The notes below the pieces were generated by a model that was not told the origin of the DNA, did no database searches, and was given only the letters and a program-made list of their open reading frames with translations. This document shows positions 1-5,125 of a stretch of 5,135 bases of DNA, piece after piece. The DNA lies in the NCBI GenBank assembly GCA_964649095.1, contig CAZYPH010000148.1:1-5135 (forward strand), written 5' to 3'. The translations under genes were made by a program, and so were the position numbers. The stretch is from CAZYPH01 sp964649095. Lineage in GTDB: Bacteria; Bdellovibrionota; UBA1018; UBA923. Position 1 is the stretch's first letter. Every line of letters begins with the position of its first letter.

Positions 1-73
1 ACCTAAACTACTCTTGTCTCTTGTTTTCCTGTGCTATTTGTCTTGTCTATTTTCTGTAAACTCTAAAACAAAC

Positions 74-103
74 TTGGAATCGCTTCCCTGTTCGTTCTAA
101 AAT
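74..103 (+). promoter_or_regulatory. Candidate sigma70-type promoter upstream of the left-hand small ORFs
   Basis: TTGGAA (74-79, 4/6 to the -35 consensus) and TAAAAT (98-103, 5/6 to the -10 consensus) are separated by 18 nt. Transcription would start near 110, about 11 nt before the TTG at 121. The surrounding 1-120 is pyrimidine-rich with few G residues and no long open frame, which fits an intergenic leader. In AT-rich DNA such matches occur by chance, so this is only a candidate. Confidence 0.3.
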
Positions 104-120
104 TCCTTCTCTCTATTTAG

Positions 121-312
121 TTGTCAGAGAACAATCAACCACTACGATACGTAGAACTAACCTTTAGAAAATTCAAGAAAATTAACTTAAATTTGTTTAA
201 ATGGTTGGGACTTTGTATTTGCATTGTCTTAAATGACAACGCAGCGATGAGTCGAAAACTAAGGACATTTGTGCTTTCTGTCAAAAAGTTTTTTTACAAT
301 TTTTTTGGTTAG
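121..312 (+). CDS. Hypothetical small basic protein, doubtful
   Basis: This is an open frame of 63 codons from TTG (121) to TAG (310-312). The predicted product is basic, with many K/R/F residues and one hydrophobic stretch (WLGLCICIVL, about residues 28-37). I do not recognise it. There is no Shine-Dalgarno sequence before the TTG, and the codon before it is a stop (TAG, 118-120). A candidate promoter at 74-103 would give a very short leader. The 3' end overlaps the next ORF by 44 nt, and the two frames run through T7 tracts at 289-295 and 300-306. A one-base change there would fuse them, so this may be the 5' part of one broken gene. It could equally be a chance ORF in AT-rich DNA. Confidence 0.22.
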   Translation: MSENNQPLRYVELTFRKFKKINLNLFKWLGLCICIVLNDNAAMSRKLRTFVLSVKKFFYNFFG

Positions 313-586
313 ACTGGAAAGGGCCCATCAGACTGTAATTTGGGGAAAAATATTTTTCGATACTTCGGAAAACGGACTCGAACCAGATGTGATTTTGAGG
401 GATTCTCTGGTGGCTTTGTGTGAATTTTTGAATGTCGATGAGTTAGCCAGGGTGGTTCTATTATTTTTCCAGGACTCTTTATTGTATTATAATATCAAAT
501 GGTTAAGTGGGCTCTTACTGTATATTAGAAAACGGATTTTGTTTGCCGATATTGTTGATAAATTAGAAAGCAGCAGGACGGATTAA
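269..586 (+). CDS. Hypothetical protein, possibly the 3' part of a frameshifted gene
   Basis: This frame has 105 codons from TTG (269) to TAA (584-586). From about residue 28 onward it alternates acidic/basic and hydrophobic residues as in real helical proteins (for example VILRDSLVALCEFLNVDELA, about 41-60, and WLSGLLLYIRKRILFADIV, about 78-96). I do not recognise a family. AAGGA at 261-265 lies only 3 nt before the TTG, so the start is poor. The true N-terminus may lie in the upstream frame at 121, joined across the T7 runs at 289-295 and 300-306, or at a later codon such as GTG 391. No minus-strand frame competes here. A weak 7-bp inverted repeat follows at 609-630. Function unknown. Confidence 0.42.
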   Translation: MCFLSKSFFTIFLVRLERAHQTVIWGKIFFDTSENGLEPDVILRDSLVALCEFLNVDELARVVLLFFQDSLLYYNIKWLSGLLLYIRKRILFADIVDKLESSRTD

Positions 587-608
587 AATAATTTCGGTTC
601 TGTGGTTT

Positions 609-630
609 GAAGTGAGTGATACGTCACTTC
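609..630. repeat. Inverted repeat after the left-hand ORF
   Basis: GAAGTGA (609-615) and TCACTTC (624-630) are perfect complements around an 8-nt loop. An alternative pairing gives GTGA-TACG-TCAC (616-627). It lies 22 nt after the stop codon at 586, but no T-run follows it, so it is at best a weak terminator or processing hairpin. A 7-bp repeat may also be chance. Confidence 0.3.
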
Positions 631-786
631 TCTTTGAAAAGGGCAGCTGATTTTGAAAAATTTCAGTCGCAAAGTGACAGAGCTAAGGCCGTCGTGATTT
701 TTGTCGCGGCTGCTATGCTGGCTGCATTGCCAAAGGGAGCGTTTATTTCTGACGATCTAACAGCACTGGATGGGATTGCACCTTGA
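616..786 (+). CDS. Possible 56-aa small membrane protein, doubtful
   Basis: GTG (616) to TGA (784-786) gives a 56-aa product. A charged N-terminal half (about residues 7-24, rich in K, R, D and Q) is followed by one hydrophobic stretch (AVVIFVAAAMLAAL, about 25-38) and an acidic tail. That is the shape of a single-pass small membrane protein. There is no clear ribosome binding site, the start lies inside the 609-630 inverted repeat, and an open frame of this length arises often by chance. I do not recognise it. Base composition here is less AT-rich than at 1-600. Confidence 0.18.
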   Translation: MIRHFSLKRAADFEKFQSQSDRAKAVVIFVAAAMLAALPKGAFISDDLTALDGIAP

Positions 787-915
787 GAGTTCCTCCCCCA
801 CCTCTACTACAGGGTGGATCAGTAAACAGATGCGTGTTGGGGATATCGGATAAACTAGAACGCTACGACCAGGGCTTTTTCTAGGGACTCTGTTTTACAG
901 AGCCTTCAAATTTTA
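787..915. other. Non-coding spacer
   Basis: I see no supported gene here. It holds short inverted repeats such as CTAGAA/TTCTAG (855-860 and 879-884) and CTCTGT/ACAGAG (888-893 and 897-902). Both are too short to interpret. Confidence 0.4.
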
Positions 916-965
916 GGAGCTCACGGTAGAAAGTTAATTTCTTCACCGTGAGCTCCATTTTTTTT
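916..965 (+). terminator. Intrinsic terminator, possibly bidirectional, between convergent units
   Basis: A perfect 12-bp stem (GGAGCTCACGGT at 916-927 with its complement at 945-956) is extended by AGAAA/TTTCT (928-932 and 938-942), with a 2-nt bulge (943-944) and a 5-nt loop (933-937). Eight T residues follow (958-965), so on the plus strand this is a strong Rho-independent terminator. On the minus strand the hairpin begins about 10 nt after the protease stop codon and is followed only by TAAAATTTG, a weaker U-tract. It may therefore serve both directions, and more efficiently for rightward transcripts. Confidence 0.88.
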
Positions 966-966
966 G

Positions 967-3762
967 TTATCTTCTACGCTCTTTTTTAGACTTCTCACGA
1001 GGCTCTAGAAGCTCGGAACAACCGAGCTCATCACCGACAACTTCTAGCAGATGAATTTGTTCGAGATACCAGTCACGGGCGGCGGGCCCTAATTCGTGGA
1101 CGTTTACGGCGTGGATATCGAGACCAATACTGTTCTCTACGATTTCACGAAGTTTGGTGACAACATCACGGCGTGCCTCTAATGCCCAAGACGGTGTGGG
1201 CCGGCCTTCGGCTTGTAGTAGACGCATAGCCTTTAGCCTTGTAGCCGCAGAGAATCGAAAGCCACGCAACATGATCGTAGGTTGTAGGCCTTGAGACGTT
1301 CGTACGCTAGCCTCGATGCGGCGATCGCTACGCTCTAGGATTATAGATCCTAGATTTGGGCCTATTGTATTCTCGAATTGGGCTGTGAGACCATCGAGTG
1401 CGACGAAATGATTGGCTGCGACTTCGCGAGTCAGTTTGGCATGGGTATAGGCATCGAGAAGCTCATCAACCATTTCTGTTTGATAGCGTTTAAAGTAACT
1501 CTCGGCGCGGGAGCGCATAATAGTTACTTCTTCAGGCGCAAAGACTTGGCGTTGGTTGTGTGGATCTAAATATCCCGTTGTTTGTATGCTAGATAACTGA
1601 TCGTTAAAAGCCTGCATCATGTCGGCGACCCAGGTAGTGGACAAAACATCAAGTCCGACGGTGTTTGGGGAGCTTTTTAATAAACCAAAAAAGACGCTTT
1701 CGACACCGCCGGCCTCGCTTACTTGAGCCGTGACCCAACGTAAGGTTTCGGCCTGAATTTGCTGAGCATTAGTGGCATCGATAAACGGTAACCGGCGCTC
1801 AACGTAGGCGGAGCGCGTATCGGCATCGAGCCATGACAATAGCTGGGTAACGTGGTGTGCACTAACCCACGCTCGACTGGGCAATCGAACCTCAGCCACC
1901 GGGATGGCATCGCGGGCCTCTAGGGGCGATCGGTTTTGGATAAACGCTTCAATCAAAGCATGCGGTAAGCCTTGAGCGAGGCTTTGGATTTGAGCAGTAT
2001 GAAATAGGATGGGCTTTGGGCCTGAAGTGAAGACGTCACAATCGCGATAGATGCCGATGCTGGAATCGGTGCAGAAAATTGGAGCGAGTGCGCGATCGAT
2101 GGCCGGCGGCTGTGGTGCGGCGAAGCGGCCTAATCCGTAGCCCCATTGAATGGCCATTTCATCGTAGGGTAGCGCTCGCTCGCGAGTATTCATAGTGGCT
2201 GCGAAGAGAACAGAATCGGATAGAGGAAGATAGTCCATTACGGAGCTACTCATCTGTGCATCAGAGGGCGGAAGCTCGCCATTTGTTAAATAGCGAGTAA
2301 ACAACTCATCGCGCCGCGACAGCGTTACAGCTGCATCCAATTTTCCGGCGAAATTATGCCTCAAACCTAAAGTGTGCCCAACTTCATGGGCCGTGACGTC
2401 GCGAATAACATCGCGAGCAATGCGTTTTAAAATTTCATCAGTAATATTGGGATCGGCCAACAACTGTTCGAGAGCTGGTGTTAGGTGATGCAGCACATTA
2501 AAACGACAGAGTGCATTGCGACGAAAACCGCGGGAACGCCGGTCGTGGTTGTGAAAGGCCCGCGATCGCTGGTTTGAATTGGGGGCCTCGTTATGCGTCA
2601 AAGCATGACGCCGTAATAATTCGCGAACATCTTGTTTCGTGCCAAATGCAAACACGCTGGTCAAAAATATTTGCGCGTTTAAAATTTGCCCGGTGTGGGG
2701 GTCGGATAAAGCATCAGCGTAGGCAAACCCAGCTGTGTCGTAAGGAACCCATTGCACAATATTTTGCTGATGGCTGGGCGCTGTAACATTGGCAGGCGCA
2801 AGCTCGGCTCTTAATACCTCACGACCGAATGCTTTGTTCCAATACAAAATACCTTCGCGCACGGCTTCAACATACTCCTGGGGGGTATTGGCACTGATGT
2901 AGTAAACGATCGGTTGATTGGGGTTGGAAATATCCCAGCGCGTGATTGGTGTGGTAGTGCGGCCCGAGGCGCCATCTAAGTTAGGAGCTGTTTCGAAAAA
3001 TGCCACAGGAAGGCGCGGTGGGTTCTCTCGAACCTGAAATGCAGTGTTGGGACGATACGGCGAGAAGTAATAACGCACTTCGTAGGTGGGAAAATTATTT
3101 TCGTGATTGAACTGTACGACCTGGCGAACCTCAGTAACCTCTTGACCAACTCGACGGCTTGTTGGCGTCGGCTCGAGAAAGCTATGTTGCACACGCGCGC
3201 CCTCGGCACGAACATCGGCATCGAACTCAGTCCCTTCGAAATCGCTGCCATACCAGTTTGAAGCGGTAAATACTTGCTGCATGCCGGCATTAAAATCGAT
3301 TACTAAACTTTGACGTGTTTCGGAAATTATCGGAATTTCAGCCAAAATCAGGCTTGCAGGAAGATCTGAAGTCGTAACCTGACCCTGCGTGGATTCCATT
3401 AAAAAAACGCGCGATCCACGGCGGATAAAATAGACTATTCGACTTAACTTACCTTCGCCCGTAGCGGCCATTCGTTGTGGAATGAGCGACGCTCGCAAAA
3501 GAAATGCACGTGTTAAGGCATTTTTATCGAGCGCCAAATGGTGCCCGTCGCGCGTTAGGCGTAATTGTCCATTTTCAGCCGGTCGACGCGTTGGAGGCGC
3601 TGCGAACGATGCTGCTTGAATACACACGAGCGCTAGCAGACTTAAGAGTCGAAGAGTGCTTCGTTGTTTATTTAGAGCGCGTGCTAAGATCGGAAATGCT
3701 GCGCGCAAGTGAATTTGATGAACGCCTATTGACCAGGATACTGCCTTTAAAATTGCCCCCAT
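967..3762 (-). CDS. Secreted metzincin-like zinc-dependent metalloprotease (DUF5117/DUF4953-type)
   Basis: A 931-aa protein predicted to cleave peptides outside the cytoplasm. The zinc site is HEVGHTLGLRH (H459, H463 and H469 as ligands, E460 catalytic; codons 2388-2356), the HExxHxxGxxH form typical of metzincins. SSSVMDY with M509 supplies the expected Met-turn. Upstream, W308-NKAF and the segment around D354-PHTGQ match conserved blocks I recall from DUF5117/DUF4953 zinc proteases, with a C-terminal region of about 400 residues of the same family. A hydrophobic stretch at about 37-49 followed by ASFAAPP suggests signal peptidase I cleavage near residue 55. The n-region is unusually long (about 36 residues), but the ATG at 3762 has AAGGGG (3773-3768) 5 nt upstream, which supports this start. 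The C-terminus is very basic (KSKKERRR). The gene is divergent from the 3964 gene and ends at a terminator hairpin. Its role (nutrient or prey-protein degradation) is inference, as is the substrate. Family call strong, exact subfamily less so. Confidence 0.92.
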   Translation of the reverse strand: MGAILKAVSWSIGVHQIHLRAAFPILARALNKQRSTLRLLSLLALVCIQAASFAAPPTRRPAENGQLRLTRDGHHLALDKNALTRAFLLRASLIPQRMAATGEGKLSRIVYFIRRGSRVFLMESTQGQVTTSDLPASLILAEIPIISETRQSLVIDFNAGMQQVFTASNWYGSDFEGTEFDADVRAEGARVQHSFLEPTPTSRRVGQEVTEVRQVVQFNHENNFPTYEVRYYFSPYRPNTAFQVRENPPRLPVAFFETAPNLDGASGRTTTPITRWDISNPNQPIVYYISANTPQEYVEAVREGILYWNKAFGREVLRAELAPANVTAPSHQQNIVQWVPYDTAGFAYADALSDPHTGQILNAQIFLTSVFAFGTKQDVRELLRRHALTHNEAPNSNQRSRAFHNHDRRSRGFRRNALCRFNVLHHLTPALEQLLADPNITDEILKRIARDVIRDVTAHEVGHTLGLRHNFAGKLDAAVTLSRRDELFTRYLTNGELPPSDAQMSSSVMDYLPLSDSVLFAATMNTRERALPYDEMAIQWGYGLGRFAAPQPPAIDRALAPIFCTDSSIGIYRDCDVFTSGPKPILFHTAQIQSLAQGLPHALIEAFIQNRSPLEARDAIPVAEVRLPSRAWVSAHHVTQLLSWLDADTRSAYVERRLPFIDATNAQQIQAETLRWVTAQVSEAGGVESVFFGLLKSSPNTVGLDVLSTTWVADMMQAFNDQLSSIQTTGYLDPHNQRQVFAPEEVTIMRSRAESYFKRYQTEMVDELLDAYTHAKLTREVAANHFVALDGLTAQFENTIGPNLGSIILERSDRRIEASVRTSQGLQPTIMLRGFRFSAATRLKAMRLLQAEGRPTPSWALEARRDVVTKLREIVENSIGLDIHAVNVHELGPAARDWYLEQIHLLEVVGDELGCSELLEPREKSKKERRR

Positions 3763-3908
3763 AGTTTCCCCTTCTATAATCGCAATACTTTTTTGAAGGT
3801 AATCTATTGATGGAAACTGGCAGTCAATGGCGTGCGATAAAAATTATAGATACGCACTGCGTTATTTCACTAAAGCTTTGCCTGTTGATATTGGGTTTTG
3901 TAATATTT
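3763..3908. promoter_or_regulatory. Divergent intergenic region, protease side
   Basis: This holds the protease ribosome binding site (AAGGGG on the minus strand, 3773-3768). I do not find a convincing protease promoter. The best -35 match, TTGACT on the minus strand (3827-3822), pairs only with TAGATT (3806-3801) at a short 15-nt spacing. The sequence becomes almost pure A/T from about 3888 toward the rightward gene. Confidence 0.35.
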
Positions 3909-3938
3909 TTTATATATTTAAAAAAATAAATATATAAT
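3909..3938 (+). promoter_or_regulatory. Promoter of the DHp-like gene
   Basis: A perfect -10 (TATAAT, 3933-3938) lies 18 nt downstream of TTTATA (3909-3914, 4/6 to the -35 consensus). Transcription would start near 3945, leaving a leader of about 19 nt that contains a full Shine-Dalgarno. The whole segment is A/T only, which makes chance matches easier but also suits an easily melted promoter. Confidence 0.5.
3910..3937. repeat. AT-only 11-bp inverted repeat inside the promoter, possible operator
   Basis: TTATATATTTA (3910-3920) and TAAATATATAA (3927-3937) are perfect complements around an A6 spacer (3921-3926). The repeat covers the region from the -35 to the -10 of the rightward promoter almost exactly. 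That position suits a repressor or DNA-bending protein. Low complexity means it could also be compositional. It lies upstream of the predicted transcription start, so it is unlikely to act as an RNA hairpin. Confidence 0.45.
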
Positions 3939-3951
3939 TTATACAATATAC

Positions 3952-3959
3952 AGGAGGTG
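3952..3959 (+). promoter_or_regulatory. Strong Shine-Dalgarno deciding the TTG start
   Basis: AGGAGGTG (3952-3959) is a full match to the anti-Shine-Dalgarno. It ends 4 nt before the TTG at 3964 (6 nt from the GGAGG core). No ATG or GTG lies at suitable spacing in this frame, so TTG is the likely initiator. Confidence 0.8.
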
Positions 3960-3963
3960 TTTT

Positions 3964-4224
3964 TTGACAACTGCCGACGCACGCAAAGAGGAGTTTGAGA
4001 ATGATCGGAAATTGTTGCACGACATGGCCACGCCACTGACCATATTAAAATTGTGCTGCCGACAAATGGCAGGCGAATTAAAGGGCGAGAAACAGGCAAG
4101 TTCTGCTGAAAAACAATTAGAACGACTCAACAAGGCGATTGAAGCCTTGGATATTTTAGAGAACTTACACGCAACGCATAAGGCCACTTTGAGCCAACGC
4201 CATCAGGCACCGGTGGATGAGTGA
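3964..4224 (+). CDS. Small orphan histidine-kinase DHp-like (HisKA-like) protein
   Basis: An 86-aa soluble protein starting at TTG with an excellent ribosome binding site. Residues 18-28 (LHDMATPLTIL) resemble the H-box of sensor histidine kinases (H-[ED]-x-x-[TN]-P-L-[TA]), with H19 the would-be phospho-acceptor and D20 in place of the common Glu. Predicted structure is two helices, about 8-38 and 44-73, joined by a short polar turn, as in a dimerisation/phosphotransfer hairpin. There is no sensor, HAMP or ATP-binding domain and no room for one before TGA (4222-4224). It cannot autophosphorylate alone; it could be a phosphotransfer intermediate, a partner of another kinase's ATPase domain, or a dominant inhibitor. 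Those roles are inference. It is divergent from the protease and precedes tRNA-Cys. It might instead be the worn remnant of a kinase, but the strong promoter and ribosome binding site argue for a living gene. Confidence 0.72.
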   Translation: MTTADARKEEFENDRKLLHDMATPLTILKLCCRQMAGELKGEKQASSAEKQLERLNKAIEALDILENLHATHKATLSQRHQAPVDE

Positions 4225-4230
4225 TCAGCC

Positions 4231-4260
4231 TTGACTAACTAGAGCGTGGAGGCTTGTTAT
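4231..4260 (+). promoter_or_regulatory. Likely promoter of tRNA-Cys
   Basis: TTGACT (4231-4236, 5/6) and TGTTAT (4255-4260, 4/6) are 18 nt apart. They are followed by a GC-rich discriminator (GAGCGCC, 4261-4267), a feature of stable-RNA promoters under stringent control. The start would be near 4267, about 56 nt before the mature tRNA 5' end. Confidence 0.45.
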
Positions 4261-4327
4261 GAGCGCCTTGAAAAACCTGTTGCCAAACTCGCATGCGGAA
4301 TGTCAGTTTGGAAGTCTCAAACGGTGA
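4259..4327 (+). CDS. Possible 22-aa small ORF running into tRNA-Cys
   Basis: ATG (4259) to TGA (4325-4327) encodes a 22-aa peptide beginning MSALKNLLPN. GGAGG (4248-4252) sits 6 nt upstream, an ideal ribosome binding site. The stop codon lies inside the tRNA gene, which begins at 4323. If the tRNA promoter above is real, its start site lies downstream of this ATG, so the peptide could be made only from a longer transcript reading through from the 3964 gene. I recognise no family, and the ORF may be chance. Confidence 0.25.
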   Translation: MSALKNLLPNSHAECQFGSLKR

Positions 4328-4398
4328 CGTGCCCGAATGGCTAAGGGAACGGTTTGCAAAACCGTGTTGTGCCGGTTCGAGTCCGGCCGTCACCTCCA
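4323..4398 (+). tRNA. tRNA-Cys (GCA)
   Basis: This is a complete cloverleaf of 76 nt with encoded CCA (4396-4398). The acceptor stem GGTGACG/CGTCACC (4323-4329 and 4388-4394) is fully paired. The D stem is CCC/GGG (4332-4334 and 4345-4347). The anticodon stem ACGGT/ACCGT (4349-4353 and 4361-4365) encloses TTGCAAA with anticodon GCA (4356-4358). The T arm is GCCGG-TTCGAGT-CCGGC (4371-4387). The discriminator is T (4395), matching the U73 identity element of cysteine tRNAs. It decodes UGC/UGU. Confidence 0.97.
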
Positions 4399-4560
4399 AA
4401 TTAAACTACTCAAACAACACTGAACGCCCGGATGTCTAAGTTGAGCTCTGTTTATGAGAGTCTTCCTCTTATCTTGCCTACGGGTGCTTGTCCCATTGTA
4501 ACCCGACTAGTCCCCCGAAGCCTAGATTCGCGTGGCTGAGCCAGGTCGCGTTAGTTTTCA
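4399..4560. other. Non-coding gap between tRNA-Cys and arsR
   Basis: I see no gene in these 162 nt. It contains one copy of an 11-bp direct repeat (4435-4445), a CGGGT/ACCCG pair (4481-4485 and 4501-4505), and a short palindrome TGGCT-G-AGCCA (4533-4543) followed by TTAGTTTT. The last could be a weak end point for the tRNA transcript, but no good terminator is visible. Confidence 0.45.
4435..4445 (+). repeat. 11-bp direct repeat, left copy
   Basis: TCTAAGTTGAG recurs exactly at 5115-5125, 680 bp away, bracketing arsR and the arsI fragment. It lies 37 nt after the tRNA. An 11-bp exact repeat is not expected often in 700 bp, but the flanks diverge at once, so it may be coincidence or the scar of an insertion. 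Confidence 0.4.
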
Positions 4561-4590
4561 TTGACATTTATATTATATTTCCACTATTCT
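4561..4590 (+). promoter_or_regulatory. arsR promoter, predicting a leaderless transcript
   Basis: A perfect -35 (TTGACA, 4561-4566) and TATTCT (4585-4590, 4/6 to the -10 consensus) are separated by 18 nt. A start 7 nt after the -10 falls on 4597, the A of the arsR ATG. No Shine-Dalgarno precedes that ATG. Confidence 0.7.
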
Positions 4591-4598
4591 AGAAATAT
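4575..4598. promoter_or_regulatory. Probable ArsR operator
   Basis: ATATTTC (4575-4581) and GAAATAT (4592-4598) form a perfect 7-10-7 inverted repeat, close in size to the 12-2-12 operators of the ArsR/SmtB family. An 8-bp palindrome TTCTAGAA (4587-4594) is nested in it. The repeat is centred on the -10 and reaches the start codon, so a bound repressor would block polymerase. This fits autoregulation. Confidence 0.62.
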
Positions 4599-4917
4599 GG
4601 AACTTAAACAAGTCACTGAAGCTCTGTCATCGTTATCGCAAGAAACCCGATTGCAGGTCTTTAAACTACTAATCGAGTACGGCAAAGATGGTACCGAACC
4701 CAGTAAACTAGCCGAGGAACTAGGGGTTCCAGCAAACACGCTTTCGTTTCACTTAGCTCACATGAGCAAGGCTCGTTTGGTGAGCTCGAAGAAAAATGGG
4801 CGTTCGATCACATACTACGCCAACAATAGACTCGTTGAAGATTTGATCGATTTTCTGAAAGCACACTGTTGCGTCCGACAATCGGCAAAAACAAACTGCT
4901 ACGAAAGGAAGTGTTAA
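4597..4917 (+). CDS. arsR: ArsR/SmtB-family arsenic-responsive transcriptional repressor
   Basis: A 106-aa winged-helix repressor that releases its operator on binding As(III). The fold is visible in order: LSSLSQETRLQVFKLL (about 10-25), the helix-turn-helix SKLAEELGVPANTLSFHLAH (about 36-55), and the wing VSSKKNGRSITYYAN (about 62-76). The C-terminus carries C91, C92, C101 and C106. This resembles the Acidithiobacillus-type ArsR, where a C-terminal CC pair plus a third Cys binds As(III), rather than the CVC site of the helix-3 type. I start at ATG 4597 because the TTG at 4561 is the -35 box and family homology begins here. The promoter and inverted repeat predict a leaderless, self-repressed message. 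arsI begins 1 nt after the stop, so the two are co-transcribed. The inducer could be another thiophilic metal. Confidence 0.9.
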   Translation: MELKQVTEALSSLSQETRLQVFKLLIEYGKDGTEPSKLAEELGVPANTLSFHLAHMSKARLVSSKKNGRSITYYANNRLVEDLIDFLKAHCCVRQSAKTNCYERKC

Positions 4918-4918
4918 T

Positions 4919-5119
4919 ATGAAACGTTTTCATATTCATATGGGAGTTAAAGACCTGAAAAAGTCGGTTCAGTTTTATTCCACGCTCTTTGGTCAAGAAC
5001 CTTCCAAACTGAAGAGCGACTATGCCAAGTGGATGTTAGAGGACCCGCGCATCAACTTTGCCATTTCGACACGAACTGAAAGGGACTGTTTCCAAACGGA
5101 TAAAAAAACAATTTTCTAA
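4919..5119 (+). pseudogene. arsI: Truncated ArsI/CadI-family enzyme (C-As lyase, VOC/glyoxalase fold), 5' part
   Basis: ArsI is a ferrous dioxygenase that breaks the carbon-arsenic bond of trivalent organoarsenicals; CadI is the older family name. Residues 1-52 match the family N-terminus closely from memory: MKRFHIHMGVKDLKKSVQFY, then a FYSTLFG-type block and DYAKWMLEDPRINFAISTR (34-52). H5 is the expected first metal ligand. After R52 (5074) family proteins continue with a GLDHLG-type segment holding the second ligand; here 14 unrelated residues follow and the frame stops at 5117-5119. None of the other frames restores the family sequence before 5135. A full protein is about 130-160 aa, so the second ligand, the Glu ligand and the vicinal cysteines are absent and activity is not expected. 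AAGGA (4905-4909) provides a ribosome binding site 9 nt before the ATG. An assembly fault at the window edge is also possible. Confidence 0.82.
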
Positions 5120-5125
5120 GTTGAG
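5115..5125 (+). repeat. 11-bp direct repeat, right copy
   Basis: This is the second copy of TCTAAGTTGAG (see 4435-4445). It overlaps the stop codon that closes the arsI fragment and lies about 40 nt after family homology ends, near the end of the window. It may mark a rearrangement boundary. Confidence 0.4.

Noticed and set aside
1..60. Repeated TCTTGTCT (12-19 and 41-48) as part of a repeat array
   Set aside because: Only two 8-bp copies in a pyrimidine-rich tract; low complexity explains it.
3504..3764. Plus-strand 86-codon ORF opposite the protease start
   Set aside because: It is a shadow of the protease coding strand, with no ribosome binding site or recognisable product. The other internal ORFs at 1378-1569, 1719-1910, 2511-2786 and 2976-3290 are shadows for the same reason.
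3824..4187. Minus-strand ORFs across the DHp-like gene
   Set aside because: They run opposite a gene with a strong promoter and Shine-Dalgarno, span the AT-rich promoter, and have no plausible product.
4435..4557. Integron attC site (GTCTAAG near 4434 and GCGTTAG near 4549)
   Set aside because: The left end lacks the RYYYAAC core (G in place of C), the right end is GTTAGTT rather than GTTRRRY, and the inner arms do not pair into an attC hairpin.
4561..4596. N-terminal extension of ArsR from the TTG at 4561
   Set aside because: The TTG is part of the TTGACA -35 box, has no ribosome binding site, and the extra 12 residues do not look like the family N-terminus.
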